Part shown: piece by piece, positions 11,455-24,240 of the stretch
Layout: each line of letters starts with the position of its first letter
Position numbering within the stretch: position 1 is the stretch's first letter
Source of the DNA: Gigaspora margarita
Taxonomy: Eukaryota; Glomeromycota; Glomeromycetes; Diversisporales; Gigasporaceae
DNA length: 64,000 bases
Direction: 5' to 3'
Assembly: GCA_009809945.1 (NCBI GenBank)
Contig: WTPW01000646.1
Span: 62,035-126,034, forward strand
Program-made: the position numbers and the translations under genes
Notes under the pieces: model-generated
The model's database searches: none
Told to the model about the DNA's origin: nothing
What the model saw: only the letters and a program-made list of their open reading frames with translations

Positions 11455-11728
11455 CTGTACGGCACTGACTACAGTACCCCTGCTATAACACCCCAGCGGA
11501 AAAGACGCGGGTACAATTCATGGATTCATAATTCAGAAAATTGAAAAGACCCGGGTATTATTCTAGATAGATATATATATATTTAGATTTAAAATCCTTA
11601 TTAAATAATATAGAAACCATGTAAAGTGCCCCTTATTATAATACCCTCCCTCGTAATTAGTACCCAGGTGGGTACTATACAAGAAATTCGATGGTTTATT
11701 GAAAGGTACTGTAGTAAGTGCCGTACGG
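11455..11728. mobile_element. MITE, CTGTACGGCAC ends, TA target duplication
   Basis: Left end CTGTACGGCACTGACTACAG; the right end is its imperfect complement (CTGTAGTAAGTGCCGTACGG), flanked by TA at 11453-11454 and 11729-11730. The matching place downstream of copy F (about 41345) reads AATTAAATAGTAG without insert, which confirms both ends. Confidence 0.85.
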
Positions 11729-11750
11729 TAGAAGTCTCATGAAAAAGTAC

Positions 11751-11912
11751 CGTATATTACCAAATAAAAGCTACCAAAATTTTGAGAGTTTTTTCGGACT
11801 AAAAAGAGGAAGTAGTTTCTATTCGGGTCCAATTTTATTCTTAAAACATAATAACTTCCTCCAAATTTTTGGATCCAAAATCGAGATGGTAACTTTTATT
11901 CTGTAATATACG
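11751..11912. mobile_element. Short MITE, CGTATATTAC ends
   Basis: CGTATATTACCAAATAAAAG at the left and the imperfect complement of CGTATATTACAGAATAAAAG at the right. Copy F flank lacks it (ATGAAGAAGTATTTACTC near 41355). It lies 22 bases from the preceding element. The short open frame at 11718-11906 is just this element. Confidence 0.7.
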
Positions 11913-13484
11913 TGGTATACAGTATCTTGAACCATAAATGAATTTTTAAATTCCTTGTTATACAAAAGATATATATATAACTTCAATATTACTACTGGTC
12001 ACCATAAATTATTAAATTGTACCGATATGTTCGTAACGATAAAGGTCATCTGAATTGTAAAGAAATTTTAAAATGGGATGTGATGGTGGGAAAATGGGAT
12101 AAACGTATTGTATATTATATATCGGAAGACTAAGAATTTTTTTTTTTCTGGGTTTAATCCTTACAAACGCGTCATAATCTCAGTTTATAAATGTTTATTT
12201 ACATAGTTATAATGCAAATTAAAATAAAATGACGGTAAACAACCGCAAATTTGTATGACTTAGTTCAAATACCTCGATATTTAAATGTCTTATTCTATTG
12301 ATTAGCGTGAACAAAATGAGTTATAAAATGGTAAAGTGATGTTCAAGGGAAAGTTAAATACATTACATAAACTTTTTTTTCAAAATTGCATTTATTTAAT
12401 ATCATCTGTTACGCATGTCTAGATTCAAAACAAAAAAAAAGTTATAACAAAGATTATAATTCCTTTTTTAAATCGCAACAGCATAAATGCGTCAAATTGG
12501 AAATTTAAAGACCCGAAATTTTGAATCTATGTATTTACAGCTGTTATATTATTTTTGGGACACCAGATAAAAAATTAAATGAATGATTATTCTGCCAAAT
12601 CGATAACTTATTGATTTCAGCATGATTAGTATATAAAAGTTAGTTATTTTTATATTACATGGAGTATTTATTCCACGTGCAGTTTATTATTATGATGTCA
12701 ACACATATTACACAAGATTAAATTTCGTTGAATACTTGCTCAATTGTTTGGTGTTTAGTTTGTACGCAAATTAATGAAAGAGACAATTCTTGTCAACTAC
12801 AATAATTAACCTGACAAGAAATATAAAAAGACATCTGATATAAATTTATATATAAAATTATATATAAATATATATATAATATTTTTTATGTGCATATCCA
12901 AATCGGTTTCAAATTGTCATGACTAATTTTGCGTTCCGTACGAAAACTAGTCAAGTCTTTCTTTCATTAAAATTTTATTTTATATCGTTTATGATGGTTT
13001 TCTAAAAGTGACGGAAGTTTTCAATATATCCATATCCTTGGAAGTGTTTGAGAACTCGACTTATAGAAGATCTGTTATTAATGTTATAAATAAAAAAATT
13101 AAAATTTTAACCCAACCAGATTATAAAAACCGATTATACATTAAATATACATGTATTTGTTTTCAGATAAACATAATCTCTTGGCTTTATATTCATTTTA
13201 TTATAAAGGTTAGTAATTTACAAAAATTGAAAAAATTTTATTCGGAATTATAATAAGCAACACTAAATTTATGATAAAGGTACTATATAATAATATTGTG
13301 CCCATTAAGTATTCTGTTTTATAAATTAGAAAATAAAACACGCCGAACAACAAATCATGGGTCAAAAATCATCTTAACTCATTGAACAAAAAATCATACG
13401 ATCACAAATGAGTCATATGATAGATCAACTAAAAATTTTTTTAAAAAAGTACCTTTTGAAAGTAAAGTTGTTGGCCTAGTATTA
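11913..13484. other. Intergenic, no gene seen
   Basis: The first part, to about 12340, still matches the flank of copy F (41390-41860). Beyond that the sequence is AT-rich and unremarkable, with a TATATA run near 12840-12885. The open frame at 13008-13253 has no recognisable feature and I do not support it. Confidence 0.5.
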
Positions 13485-15854
13485 CTATTTGAATTGTTCT
13501 TCAGTCACACCCTTACCCATAGCAGCAGTAGAAACGACACCAGATTGTACCGTTTTAACTTAAGAAATTAAATATATGTAAAAATTGGATTCTCATATAT
13601 TCGCTACAATATAAATAACAAATAAACTTACTTAATGAGTCAACATAAATTGCTCCAGCCCATTTTTGATTTTCCAATGTTTCTACTCCATGATCACGTT
13701 CTTTTCGTTGAACATCCCTCACATAAGCCAACATTCCGGTCTTAGCATATTCACGTGCAAAAAGGTCTATAAAATAACCAAAATAAAATGAGTATTGTTG
13801 ATGTTATAAACCTGACAACAAAAGAAAAAGAATAATGATAATAATTATGATAATAATTACCGATGCCCAAAGCGTTAGAATGAAGACCACCCAATGTAAT
13901 GAATTGCCATGAAAATCCCATTTCGCCCAAGTCCCAAATGAAACTGCGAATTTGCTCATCATTCAAGCCGGCTTTATAAACAACAGGATTTAATAAAAGC
14001 TATATCAAAACTTTCCAATGATAACTAACATATATATATATGTATATACCTGCATCCCAATTAAAACTTGGTGACAGATTGTAACAAAGCAAAATCTCGG
14101 GGTGTACCTTGAGTACACCTTTAAACAATTAAAATATTATTTAGTAAAAAAAAAAAAAGAAAAATTTTTTTTGCAAATTTTATTAACAGTTACCTTTGGA
14201 GAACTCTCTCGCTTGTTTGACAATGGCAGATTGCGTTTCCTAACGTAATAATGATAATAAGCTATATTGCAGCAAATGCATGAAAAAATACGTCGAATAT
14301 TAGAAAAATTACTAACCATCCATAACATATCACAATATGGAGCGTATGCTACTGCGCGGTGAATAGCACACTTGGTGCCACCTTGATACCTAAACAATCC
14401 CTCATTAGTCCTTGGTAAATTCCAATCCCAAAATGGGTCAACACCCAACGACTTGGCAAATTTGACGCTATCATAGTAAGAAAGACCTTGTGGCTGTGAT
14501 ACCCATTTCTGAAGGCGATTTGATTTATCAGCATAGCTAGATTCCTTAATTGCATCGATAACAACATCATTATAAAGTTTGATGTTTGCATCAACAATCC
14601 AATCTTCTTCTATTTTGGCAAGTTTAGTTCCCGAAATACCCCTTGTTTCCGCCTCTCGTATGACTTCTGCAAGAGGACGAAGATTAGGGTTTGTCGCACC
14701 AAGAATGAATGAATGATCACGAGCATCTATATTAGATGTGATAAGAGTGGCGGCTTCCGAATCAGTACGGGAGACAATAAGATTTTCAACCCCCATAATA
14801 TCGAATTGAGCACGAATTGCAATCAAGCGATTGATATGCTCAGAGATTGGGACCAAAACCTTTCCAGCCATGTGACCACACTTTTTATAAATTGGGCTTT
14901 GATCTTCAATGTGGACTGAAATTTCGTAATAAAGCATTTTAGTAATTTTCAAAATTAATTTAGAAATATTAAATTATTATAGTCGACTACAATAAATGTA
15001 TGATTTACTTCTAAAGTGTAGATAATTTGATGATTGTATAGATCATTTGATTAAATAGAGTTATAAATGATTTTATATTATACCATATATATAAGTTATA
15101 TTTTTGACATTTAAAAGACAGTATATAAAGCATACAAAAGAGGTAATGTCTGCGCGAATTGTGTTACAATACATTTATTGAGAGTCGATCGTACATCAAA
15201 ACTTTAACGTGTCTTTAAGATTTAATAGTAAAAAAATTATCAACTTAAAAGAAATGAAAACTTACTTCCAGCAGCTCCACGTTCAACAAACATTTTTGTA
15301 AGCTTCAATATAGCAGTTATACCACCATGGCCCGTATCAGCGTCAGCAATTATCGGACGTAAATAATCTACGAAAGGAGTTTTTGCACGTTCTTCTTTAG
15401 ACATACTGAATCTNGCTTCACGCTGTTTTCTGTCATGGAATTGTTGTGCTAAAAACAAATGTTCCACCTTGTTTGGAACGGTATCCATTGGGTAATCAGC
15501 AAGATCAGGACCGGGTTCATTTGAGGTGGAAGCGGTAGCAGAGCATTGCCAGCCTGATACATATACGGTTTCGAGATACTTAGCCATTAATGATACTTGT
15601 ATGGGATCCAAACAACCAAAAGTATGCGAAACAGTTTTGTTCTTTTGATGACACTTTAACAAAGTCCAGAGCTTCTTGGCCTGAGTGTCAGAGGTATATT
15701 GTTGTTTGAGAAGACCTCGTTTTGACACAATCTGCTCGGCAGTATAGGGACGTTTTACAAGACGAAAACGTTCTGTCTTCCACCACCTTTTCACTTCAGA
15801 AACTTCGTGGTCAAATGCAGCTTGTTCTTGCGATACAAAAGTTGCGGAAGACAT
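13485..15854 (-). CDS. ICL1: Isocitrate lyase
   Basis: Splits isocitrate into glyoxylate and succinate, the first committed step of the glyoxylate cycle, which lets fungi build sugars from lipid-derived acetyl-CoA. Seven exons, all with matching phases: 15854-15266, 14915-14317, 14239-14194, 14118-14050, 13971-13861, 13766-13632, 13558-13485. They total 1623 bases and 540 aa, the normal fungal length. Landmarks: [12 protein letters not shown] and [19 protein letters not shown] in exon 1, the catalytic KKCGH at residues 207-211, then [21 protein letters not shown] and [11 protein letters not shown]. Exon 1 ends GGAA and exon 2 begins TC, restoring GIHIEDQ. The base N at 15413 is the third base of a GCN codon, so the residue is Ala whatever it is. 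Most family members read PGTKKCGH where this reads PIYKKCGH. The C-terminus EEQFK carries no obvious peroxisomal SKL-type signal. Confidence 0.97.
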
Positions 15855-16042
15855 TGTGATACCTGATATTGAAATTTTCGTTAAAAAGAATAATTGTATA
15901 AATTAACCTGAGAGGAGAGAATGGGTTAGGATTTGCATGGCAGTTTATTAATCTCAATTATCTGTTATGATTACTATAAATAATCAAATGCTCATTAAAC
16001 TTTAAACCATCAGCTATATATAGTGTTCCTAAATCTTTAATA

Positions 16043-16190
16043 CAGTCTAACCCCTCTATAGTCACACCATTGGAATACAAAAAGCTGTGATTATAAAGAA
16101 GCGTGATTAATATAGATATATTTAATAAAAATAAATTTGTAACTATATTAATTTTGTGACTATAGAGGAGGTGACTATAGAGAGGTCTAG
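16043..16190. mobile_element. Pogo/mariner-type MITE
   Basis: Left end CAGTCTAACCCCTCTATAGT preceded by TA; right side GTGACTATAGAGAGGTCTAG is an imperfect complement, with the final bases lost. CAGTC and TCTATAGTCAC ends are typical of pogo/Tigger-type elements. Confidence 0.65.
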
Positions 16191-16246
16191 AAAGTGTCAA
16201 AATATTATTATACTGAGTGTCGAACAGGATTTAACATTTACAAATA

Positions 16247-16390
16247 CAGTCAAACCTCCTATAGGCACCTCCTCTATAGTCACCCAATTAATATAGTTAA
16301 GCAAATTTATTTTTACTAATTATCTATAAATATATAAAAAATACCTCTATATTAGTCACGCTTCTTTATAATCACAGCTTTATGTGATCA
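16247..16390. mobile_element. Second pogo/mariner-type MITE, right end eroded
   Basis: Left end CAGTCAAACCTCCTATAGGC after TA, then TCCTCTATAGTCACC; the interior shares ATTATAAAGAAGCGTGA (as its complement CACGCTTCTTTATAATCAC) with the element at 16043. The right terminus is not recognisable. Confidence 0.55.
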
Positions 16391-16641
16391 TCATTTTAAC
16401 ATCCATTATTTTTGGTAAATGACCGAGTTGTAGACTTCAAAATGACCGGTCACTTTTGGTCATTTGAATTTTTGGTTTGAAAATGACTAATGACCAGATG
16501 ATTACAAATGATCTGAGTAAATTTGAGTCATTTAATGATAGAAAATAACAAATAAGTCAATATATACAATATATATATATTTAAGTTATATATTACTATA
16601 TAAGTATAAGATATTGGGCGTACGATGAAAAATATCAGGAG

Positions 16642-16722
16642 ATTTTTTTTTATCGGAATTAATGTCACTCCCATGTGCTGCTACGCAGCACATGAGTGAC
16701 ATTAACTCCGATAAAAAAAATT
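16642..16722. repeat. Short hairpin, about 38-bp arms
   Basis: TTTTTTTATCGGAATTAATG...CCATGTGCTGC, a short loop, then GCAGCACATGAGTGACATTA...CGATAAAAAAA. Arms are nearly perfect. It could be a tiny MITE or a cruciform or terminator-like structure. Confidence 0.75.
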
Positions 16723-17024
16723 TCCATTGATGTTATTGTTCATATTATATTAGCATGTGAAAATTTTTGTCGTGACATTTTGCATAAATGATGATGTCAT
16801 TTTATGACAAAAATAACTGATCATACCACATGAACAATAATTTATATTACTAATTTGAAATAGTATTCAATGTTAGACCTTTTTCATTATTTTTTTTGTG
16901 TGTAAATACGTAGTATAAATCACCCACACTAACCTTAACCTTAAACTTAACCTTAATCGTGAAGCTTTATTTTTATAAAAAAAAAAAAATTGGTTTGATA
17001 ATAATGTTACACCTGACTTAGTTA

Positions 17025-17255
17025 GGCTGTTCGAAATTACATTTTCGTTTAACGCCCCCCCCCCCTAAAATTAAACAGGCCAATCAGAACGTTCGTTGCG
17101 TCTCAGGATTCCAATAAGTCACGTGATTATAAGTCAACCAATAATAATGCGATTAATTTTGCAATTTTAACATGTTTGTTTAATTTAACCCCCCCATCCC
17201 AGCACACTTAAGCTTCGTAAGGGAACGTTAAACGAAATTATAATTTCAAACAGCC
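17025..17255. mobile_element. PIF/Harbinger-like MITE (231 bp)
   Basis: Ends GGCTGTTCGAAATTACATTT and the complement of GGCTGTTTGAAATTATAATT, each followed inward by TTCGTTTAACG, flanked by TTA at 17022-17024 and 17256-17258. A 3-bp TTA duplication with GGCTGTT ends is the PIF/Harbinger pattern. The interior holds a run of about 13 C. Confidence 0.82.
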
Positions 17256-17258
17256 TTA

Positions 17259-19529
17259 TGGCTACATGTAGCCTACAAATATATTTAATTCTTTATTAAA
17301 AATATTATAATTTTAGCCTATATAATATGATATAACAAATTTTAACTAGTTGAAGGCATCAAATGATCCTAACAGGCCATTTATCTATCTTGGTTATATA
17401 TTATTATTATTATTATATATTATTATATAACTTGTTCTTACCATAATTTGGCGTAAAAATTTTGTTACAAAAACGTGTTAGCTATTGTGATAAACACGCA
17501 GTATTGGAATTAACAGTTGCCAATTTAATGTAAAAAAAAATATATTACGTACGTACTTACATCGATACTTGATGTCATTCATGAAATTTACTATTATTTA
17601 CTTATGTGGTTAAGGTTGATTTGGTACTATCATATAATTAAACAATTGCTAATGAGTTTGTATTGTGATGACATTCTTGATCATAACTGATAACTTGCTC
17701 ATCGATATTTTAGTATTAACATTTTGATCACGGGTTGTATAACCAATCAAAAGCGTTAAAGCACATTTTGGATATAACCATAATTTTTATTGGTTGGTAG
17801 ATTGGGCATAAAACTATGAACTACGAGAAAATTAGTAATTATCAGATAATCTGGATTGCAAAAATTCCGACCAAAAATTTACGAAAATTGGAAAAATCTA
17901 GAAATCAATCATCTAAATCTTTAGTAGAATGTAATTTTTCTCTTAGTAATTGTTAATATATTCACCATTTTTTTTTTATTAATATCATGTTTTCTTATAT
18001 TGTGGAGCAAGCACTTGCACTTGTTGACCTTTAAGTTATTAATTATTATTTAAGACCATTATTTAAGACCATTATTAAGACCATTATATAAAACGCTTTC
18101 AAATTCGTGGAACGTTTGATTGACTTTTTTTTACGCTCAAAATAGTTTGTATATATTAGGTAATCAAACAGCAGAAGCACAATTTTAAGAGTTTAAGGCG
18201 TTAAAAATAAACTAACTAGTTGATGAATTTGGATTGTGATGACATTCTTGATCATAACTTGATTATTGATATATACGTTTTTGTACAGCCAATCAAATGT
18301 TAAAGTATACACTGATTTCATTGCTGAGTAAGCAATTGTTGATATAGATCCCGGTTGCGTTTCCATTACCCTTCATTAAGTTAATGATTACTGCTTGTGG
18401 AAAGTCATTCAGATCATACTTACCTTCTTTGATTATCCGGAATTGGACTTAATTTGGTCGATGGTTTTACAAGTTGCATTGGAATCTTTTCGATCTGTTG
18501 ACTCTATATCAACGCGAAAGTATCTCTGAGAAACATAGTGATTATCAGATTATCTGGTCGGCAAAAATTCAGGCCAAAAAATTTTAAAAATAGGAAATTT
18601 CTAGACATCAACCATCTAAATCTATAGCGGGCTAATAATTTTCTTAGAATTTGGCTAACATATTTACTATTTTTTTATATGTCTCTGCTTTTCTTTTTAG
18701 CTACTGCGAAACAGTCGTTATTGTTATTGTTCTTGCACTTGCAAGAAATAAGATCAGTTGTTTCCCGAAAGGTAAGTCACAAGACCGATACGTGGCACAT
18801 TATCGGCAACATGTATTTGTATGATGTCACCTCCTTCAACTATTATGAAGTGGAACTACCTTTGAAATAATCTGAAAAGGAAAAGACGTAAATTACCTTT
18901 GAAAAGAGTCTGAAGTGAAAGACGTAAACAACAAGAATTAAATATCCAAGTTGTCCAAAGCATATTACTACCTGAAATACGAACGGATGTCATATCAAAT
19001 CGAGACTATTTCAACAAAACCTGAAAACATCGGCATAAAACACAATTAATTGTGTAAATCAGAATTCTGTATCTGAAATAATAATATTTCAATAGATCTT
19101 TTATAATATCCGATGCAGATCTAATTTATAAGTAATATCTAAATATCGTTTTACATTATGAAACCACAATCTTAGCAACGTACCACTTTTCTTGCGTGAA
19201 ACATCTTCTGACCTCATGCAAGAATTGATACATAAGAGTCATTATAAGAATACTAAAGATGTATAACTGAAATATACATGTGAATTTAAAAGAAAAATTT
19301 GTACGTAAGTCTTAGTTATATTCAATATGCAATTCTGATTTCAATGCATCATAGAGAATTATAATATTTCTTGCGTATGAAGGTATGATACATAAAAGCC
19401 ATTATAAGGTTCAGATCTATGATTTTTAATTCGTTAAATATAAAACATATCCGTTGGAAAATAGTTGAAGAGAACTTAAAAGGCCATTTCGAAAAGCCTT
19501 GTACCCACGTGATTTTGAAGTTTTATTTA
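17259..19529. other. Intergenic; right part belongs to a segmental duplication
   Basis: No supportable gene. From about 18790 the sequence matches 56590 onward (both contain CACCTCCTTCAA and TATTATGAAGTGGAAC). The open frame 18679-18870 is not preserved in the second copy, so I do not call it. Degenerate AACCTTAACCTTAA repeats lie at 16926-16965. Confidence 0.5.
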
Positions 19530-19625
19530 TAATTAGGGTTAGGGTTAGTTTAATGCCAGGGTAAAGGTATATATAAAGGTAAAATTGGCTTCCCGACATT
19601 TTTAATTAGTGCATCAAGACAGGTT
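19530..19625 (-). promoter_or_regulatory. Telobox composite block, copy c (minus orientation)
   Basis: On the minus strand: TGCACTAATTAAAAA, a TATATA stretch, then ACTAACCCTAACCCTAATT. It is more diverged than the other copies, and no gene is seen close downstream on that strand. Confidence 0.4.
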
Positions 19626-19914
19626 TAGACTGCCGTTTTTCATATTTTTGCGTTTCTTTGATTTTTTAACTCTGGGGGTGATCCGTGTTTCATGATTTTT
19701 ATTGGCTAATCTACATATAAAAAGTCACGCGGGTACAAGGCTTTAGCGGACCCCCATTTCGAGTAATTCACTTTAAATAAACAGGTACAGTACTAAAAAT
19801 ATAATAACTTTGATTTTTATTATTATTAAAACATTTGTCAGCAAATATTAATAAAATTTTGTCCTCTTATTTCAACCTTGCTGCATTTTTTTTTTTTAAC
19901 CAGTTGATAAATTC

Positions 19915-20671
19915 AGCAGGGGGGACTTTTGTATTTTTCGGAAATGCACGGGTCTGATCATGAGGTAGTTGACCAATCATAAAACGGGTTATTATCCACG
20001 TGATACACTTTTTGTGAAAACAGCTAGATAATCATTAAACATATTACAATTTCTTTCGTAGCTTCGAAGCAAACTAAATCGCGTTGTAAATGAATAAAAC
20101 TATTCGCTCAGGTTAAAATATAGCTTCTAAACACGAGAGCTTTATTAATAAAGTTTCTTATAACAAGTTACACGCCCTTTATTTCCATTTTTTATACTTC
20201 ATCTATAATTAATAAAACTATACTATCGCATATCTACAGTAAAATGAATCAAACATCTTATAGAGAATACATATAAATTTCGAAAACAGTCTACATAAAT
20301 TTATAAATGAAAAATAAACAAGTTAATTATTTGGATAACAAATGAAAAAAGACGAAAAAAAACTAAAAAAACGACGTTAAAGTTTATAAATTAAGCAATA
20401 AAATATATTTTTATTACCTTCTGCTATACGGTAGACAATACTTCAACTCTTAGTATATCTACCTTTTTATTGTGTGATTCGGCGTGATTCACCGTGATTC
20501 AACAAAGAGACGCTTGCTAGGAAGCTCTTTTGTTAATAAAGTGTTGTATTGATTGTTATTTTTTTTAAGTTTGCTTAGATCTGAAAAATTCTGGTTTTAC
20601 AGTACTACGCTATATAAATACTTGTGTAACATTGATCCTAGAAATCATCGGAAACAAAAGTCCCCCCTGCT
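19915..20671. mobile_element. Mutator-like MITE (757 bp)
   Basis: Ends AGCAGGGGGGACTTTTGT and complement, flanked by a perfect 9-bp duplication GATAAATTC (19906-19914, 20672-20680). The duplicated block at about 57890 has neither the element nor its flanking duplication. A 9-bp duplication points to the MULE superfamily. No coding region. Confidence 0.85.
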
Positions 20672-21139
20672 GATAAATTCATGGTCGTATTTAAAAGGCA
20701 AATCATGATTAAATAGAATAAAGTTCATAATAGATAATAAAATTGTTGAATGTTAATATGGTTTTTTATAATGATGAATGCAGATAGCTTACAATACAGA
20801 ATTTTTTTGTGCCAAGAAATCTCAATTAAGTTTCTAAAAAGGATTTAAAGCAAATTATTTTGATTCTAATAGTAGTAGAATGATTGAAATCGGTTCAGAA
20901 GATCACAAGTTATTGGCATTTTTCTCTTCGTATTTATTGCCAGGAACTTTCACGTTTAAGGATTATATGAGGGTAATAGTGATTTTATAAGTGTTATGTA
21001 TTACAAAAAAACACATTTTGACAATTTTTCAAAAATTGGTTTACTTGATTTTTATTCAATAAAAACTTTACTATAAGTTACCAAAGCTAATTATATAGCA
21101 AAAAATTCACAAAACGAACTTGAAATAGAAAAAATTTTT

Positions 21140-23825
21140 TTGGTTAGCGGTTCTACTTTGGTATATATTAGCTACATTTCAAACATCAGGTAGCAAGTTT
21201 GGTATTGCTTACCAATTTTAAAAATGTAAGCTTTAAAAAAAATTTTTTCAAACTAAAACTTCTTAAAAATATAATAAGATAATCTATTTTAATTTTTTTA
21301 AAAATGAATCTAGCACTTAAAAAATATATATAATTATATATTTATTAAATTAATTTATTAATTATTTAAGTTTTGAATATAGACTTGTTCAAATATAACC
21401 TTTTTACCCAATACCTACTTTTCAAATATAACCTTTTTGAAACAACAGCCCTCTATTAGTAATTTTTCAAATATGACATTACATAGATTATTCAGGGTCC
21501 TGGCTTAGGGGTAATTATCCAAAAAGAATGTAAGAAACTAAATCTAAAGTAGGGGCTTACAACTACATCAGCAAATTTATAATAGTGTAATTTTGCGCAA
21601 GTTTTTACGGTATGTAAGAAAATTGTAAACTTATAGAAGATTTAGTGTAAAACTACGTAAGTCTTACAGAATATAAGAAAATCATAAATTTATGTAAAAT
21701 TTTTTCATAAATTTACGATTTTCTTATAGTGCATAAGAAAATCATAAATTTACATAACAATTTTACATAAATTTATGATTTTCTTATAGTGCATAAGAAA
21801 ATTGTAAATTTATGTAAAAATTTTGAATATTTTCAAAATATTTTAGGACTGAGAAACCAAGCTGGATCAGTAGATCTGTAGCCTGAATCATACCAAGAGC
21901 ATGTTTGACTAATATTTTCAAAATGTTTTGAAATGTTTTGATAATCATAGTACAAGATCAAATAGATCTTTGTTTATTTTTTTTGTTTAAAATTTAGATC
22001 TTCTATTAATTTACATTGGTTTTTGTTCTCATTTTGTTTTTTTTTTTTGGTTTCGTTTCATTTCATTTAGTTTTATTTAGTTTTATTTTGTTTTGTCATT
22101 TTTTTCTTTTATTTATTATTTTTAATTTTTTTATTTTATTTTTACAAAAAACACCAACCCTAATTTTTTGGCACTTTGCAAAAATCTGATAACTTTTTGA
22201 CACTTTGGACAAGCCAACTCAGGCTTCTGACACTTTGCAAGAACACACAACTGATTTTACCAACAATTTCTAAATTTTGGAGAACATCTCTTTAAAGAAA
22301 TAAAGGTTCAGTTAGTGCTTTATTTATTTTTTATTTGATGTTTTTTGTTCTTTTTGTTTTTGTTTTTGTTTTTTTTGATTTTTTTTTATTAATTTATTTT
22401 ATTCTAGCTCTTTGCAAGAAAAATAATTTAGGCTTTTTCGACACTTTGCAAGCAAACCCAGACTTTTCTGGAACTTTGCAAGAATATATACAACTTGATT
22501 TCAGCAATTTCTGTTATGAACTCTACTTCAAAGAAATGGAGATTTGGGTTTTTATTTTTTTTATTCAGTTTGCTTATATTTCTGTTTTTTTTGTTGTTTT
22601 TTTTTTACTTATTTCTTTAATTTTTATTTTTTTTATTTATTCTGGCACTTTGCAAAAACTGTAATTTTGACGATTTCTGAATTGCAAGAACACAAACTCT
22701 TACTTTGTAAAATGGAAATTTGGGCTTTATTTATTTTTTTTTAATTTGCTTACAGTTTTGTTTTTTGTTGTTTTTATTTTTACTTATTTTTTTAATTTTA
22801 TTTTATTTTAATTATTTCTGACTTTCTTTGAAACTTTGCAAGAAAACAACCTGGCTTCTGGCACTTTACAAAAATACCAACTCTAGCTTCTCCAGCACTT
22901 TGCAAGAAGTAGCAAATATAAGCGAATATGAAAAAAAGGAAATTTGGGACTTCGTTTATTTTTTTTTAATTTGCTTACAGTTTTGTTTTTTGTTTGCTTT
23001 TTTTTACGTATTTTTTTAATTTTATTTTATTTTATTTATTTCTGACTTTCTTCGAAACTTTGCAAGAAAACAACCTGACTTCCAGCACTTTACAAAAATA
23101 CCAACTTTAACTTCTCTAGCACTTGCAAAAAGTAGTGAATATAATAGAATATGAAAAAAAGGAAATAATAGCTAACTGCAAAGTGAGGAAAATAAGTGTG
23201 TTAGACTAGTAGTTTTTATAGAATTAAATGCGACAAAGTGCGAAAGTATTTAAAATATTATTAATTTTTTTGATATTTTTTTAGTTTGGTTTTTTTGGGG
23301 TTTATTTTTTTTATCATTTTTTTTATTATTTTTTTGTAAAAAATGTATAATAATATATAATAAAAATATATAATATTAATTAAAAATTTAAAATATAATG
23401 TATAAAAAAAATATATAAAATTTTATAATAAATTGCAAAACCTTGCGAAAACTTGCAAAAACCTGTAAAATGTTTAAAAATTTGCAAAAAGCATAATTAT
23501 GTGAATATGATTATTAATTGATCATAATATCTCATTGATTTACACCAATTTTACTAGGTTTCAATATTTGTAATATTTTCGCTAGATTTCGAATTCACTA
23601 TGCTGTAAATGTTCATAATATTACACCTGTATAATACTCCATAGTTACTATAGTGTAAACTTATGTAATTATTACTTCGACATAATATTCCAAACTAATC
23701 GTAGGTATTTCGTAAGTTTACACTTGCGTAAAAACTTACGGAGGTTTACATATATATTTTTTGCTAATGTAATTATATTATAAAGGGTTTTGCTTCGTGC
23801 ATTGAAATATTTAATATTATAGAAT
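21140..23825. repeat. About 2.7 kb insertion of T-rich repetitive DNA in block X1
   Basis: The duplicate block goes straight from GAACTTGAAATAGAAAA to ATATTTGCTTTTATTTG (58340-58375), so everything between is extra here. It contains palindromic about 62-bp repeats near 21600-21835 (TAAATTTATGATTTTCTTAT and complement) and tandem T-rich units at 22260-23165. GCAAGTTTTTACG near 21598 and CGTAAAAACTTACG near 23730 are inverted and may mark sub-terminal repeats. The open frames at 22335-23019 are poly-T artefacts. Confidence 0.55.
22260..23165. repeat. Tandem repeat, about 220-260 bp units
   Basis: Three to four diverged units sharing GAAATTTGGG, AATTTGCTTACAGTTTTGTT, a long T-rich run, then GAAACTTTGCAAGAAAACAA and GGCACTTT. 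Adjacent units near 22710-22940 and 22940-23165 are the most alike. Confidence 0.7.
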
Positions 23826-24240
23826 CTTGTAATTATATCTGCTTTTCTCTTTTCTTTCTACGCGTACTTGTTCTTCAAATGTTTAAGTTTTGCATTTGTT
23901 TGTTTATCCTATTCGGCCGACAAGCCTTATCCAATACACAAACATTTAGCCTCAAATAGGGTGGTGTTTACTTCATTAGTCACAAGTTTACTGTGCCCAA
24001 TTCTGTAGATCCACCTTTTGCCCATGACAGTAGATTTATGTTCAGAACTTTTTAATGAAGATCTATTAATTAGCAAGAATTCTCTTTGCCATAAATTTTT
24101 GTACAAACTAAGCATGTCATACTTATTGGATAAAGTGAAAATTTAATAATCGTTTTGAAAGAGTTGATTAATATTGCGAATGCAATGATATTGATCCAAC
24201 AATGTGCTTTATAGTAACACAGTATTTTTTATATACTGAT
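23826..24240. other. Part of block X1, no gene seen
   Basis: Matches 58370-58620 of the partner block. The open frame at 23927-24115 (minus) is not conserved there. Confidence 0.45.

Noticed and set aside
14349-14919. Open frames overlapping isocitrate lyase exon 2 on both strands
   Set aside because: They are shadows of the lyase exon, whose phases join on both sides.
18679-18870. 63-residue open frame near a GTAAGT site
   Set aside because: The corresponding place in the duplicate block (about 56570-56620) does not keep the frame or the start.
22335-23019. Phe/Leu-rich open frames that look like membrane proteins
   Set aside because: They are produced by poly-T runs in tandem repeats and shift between units.
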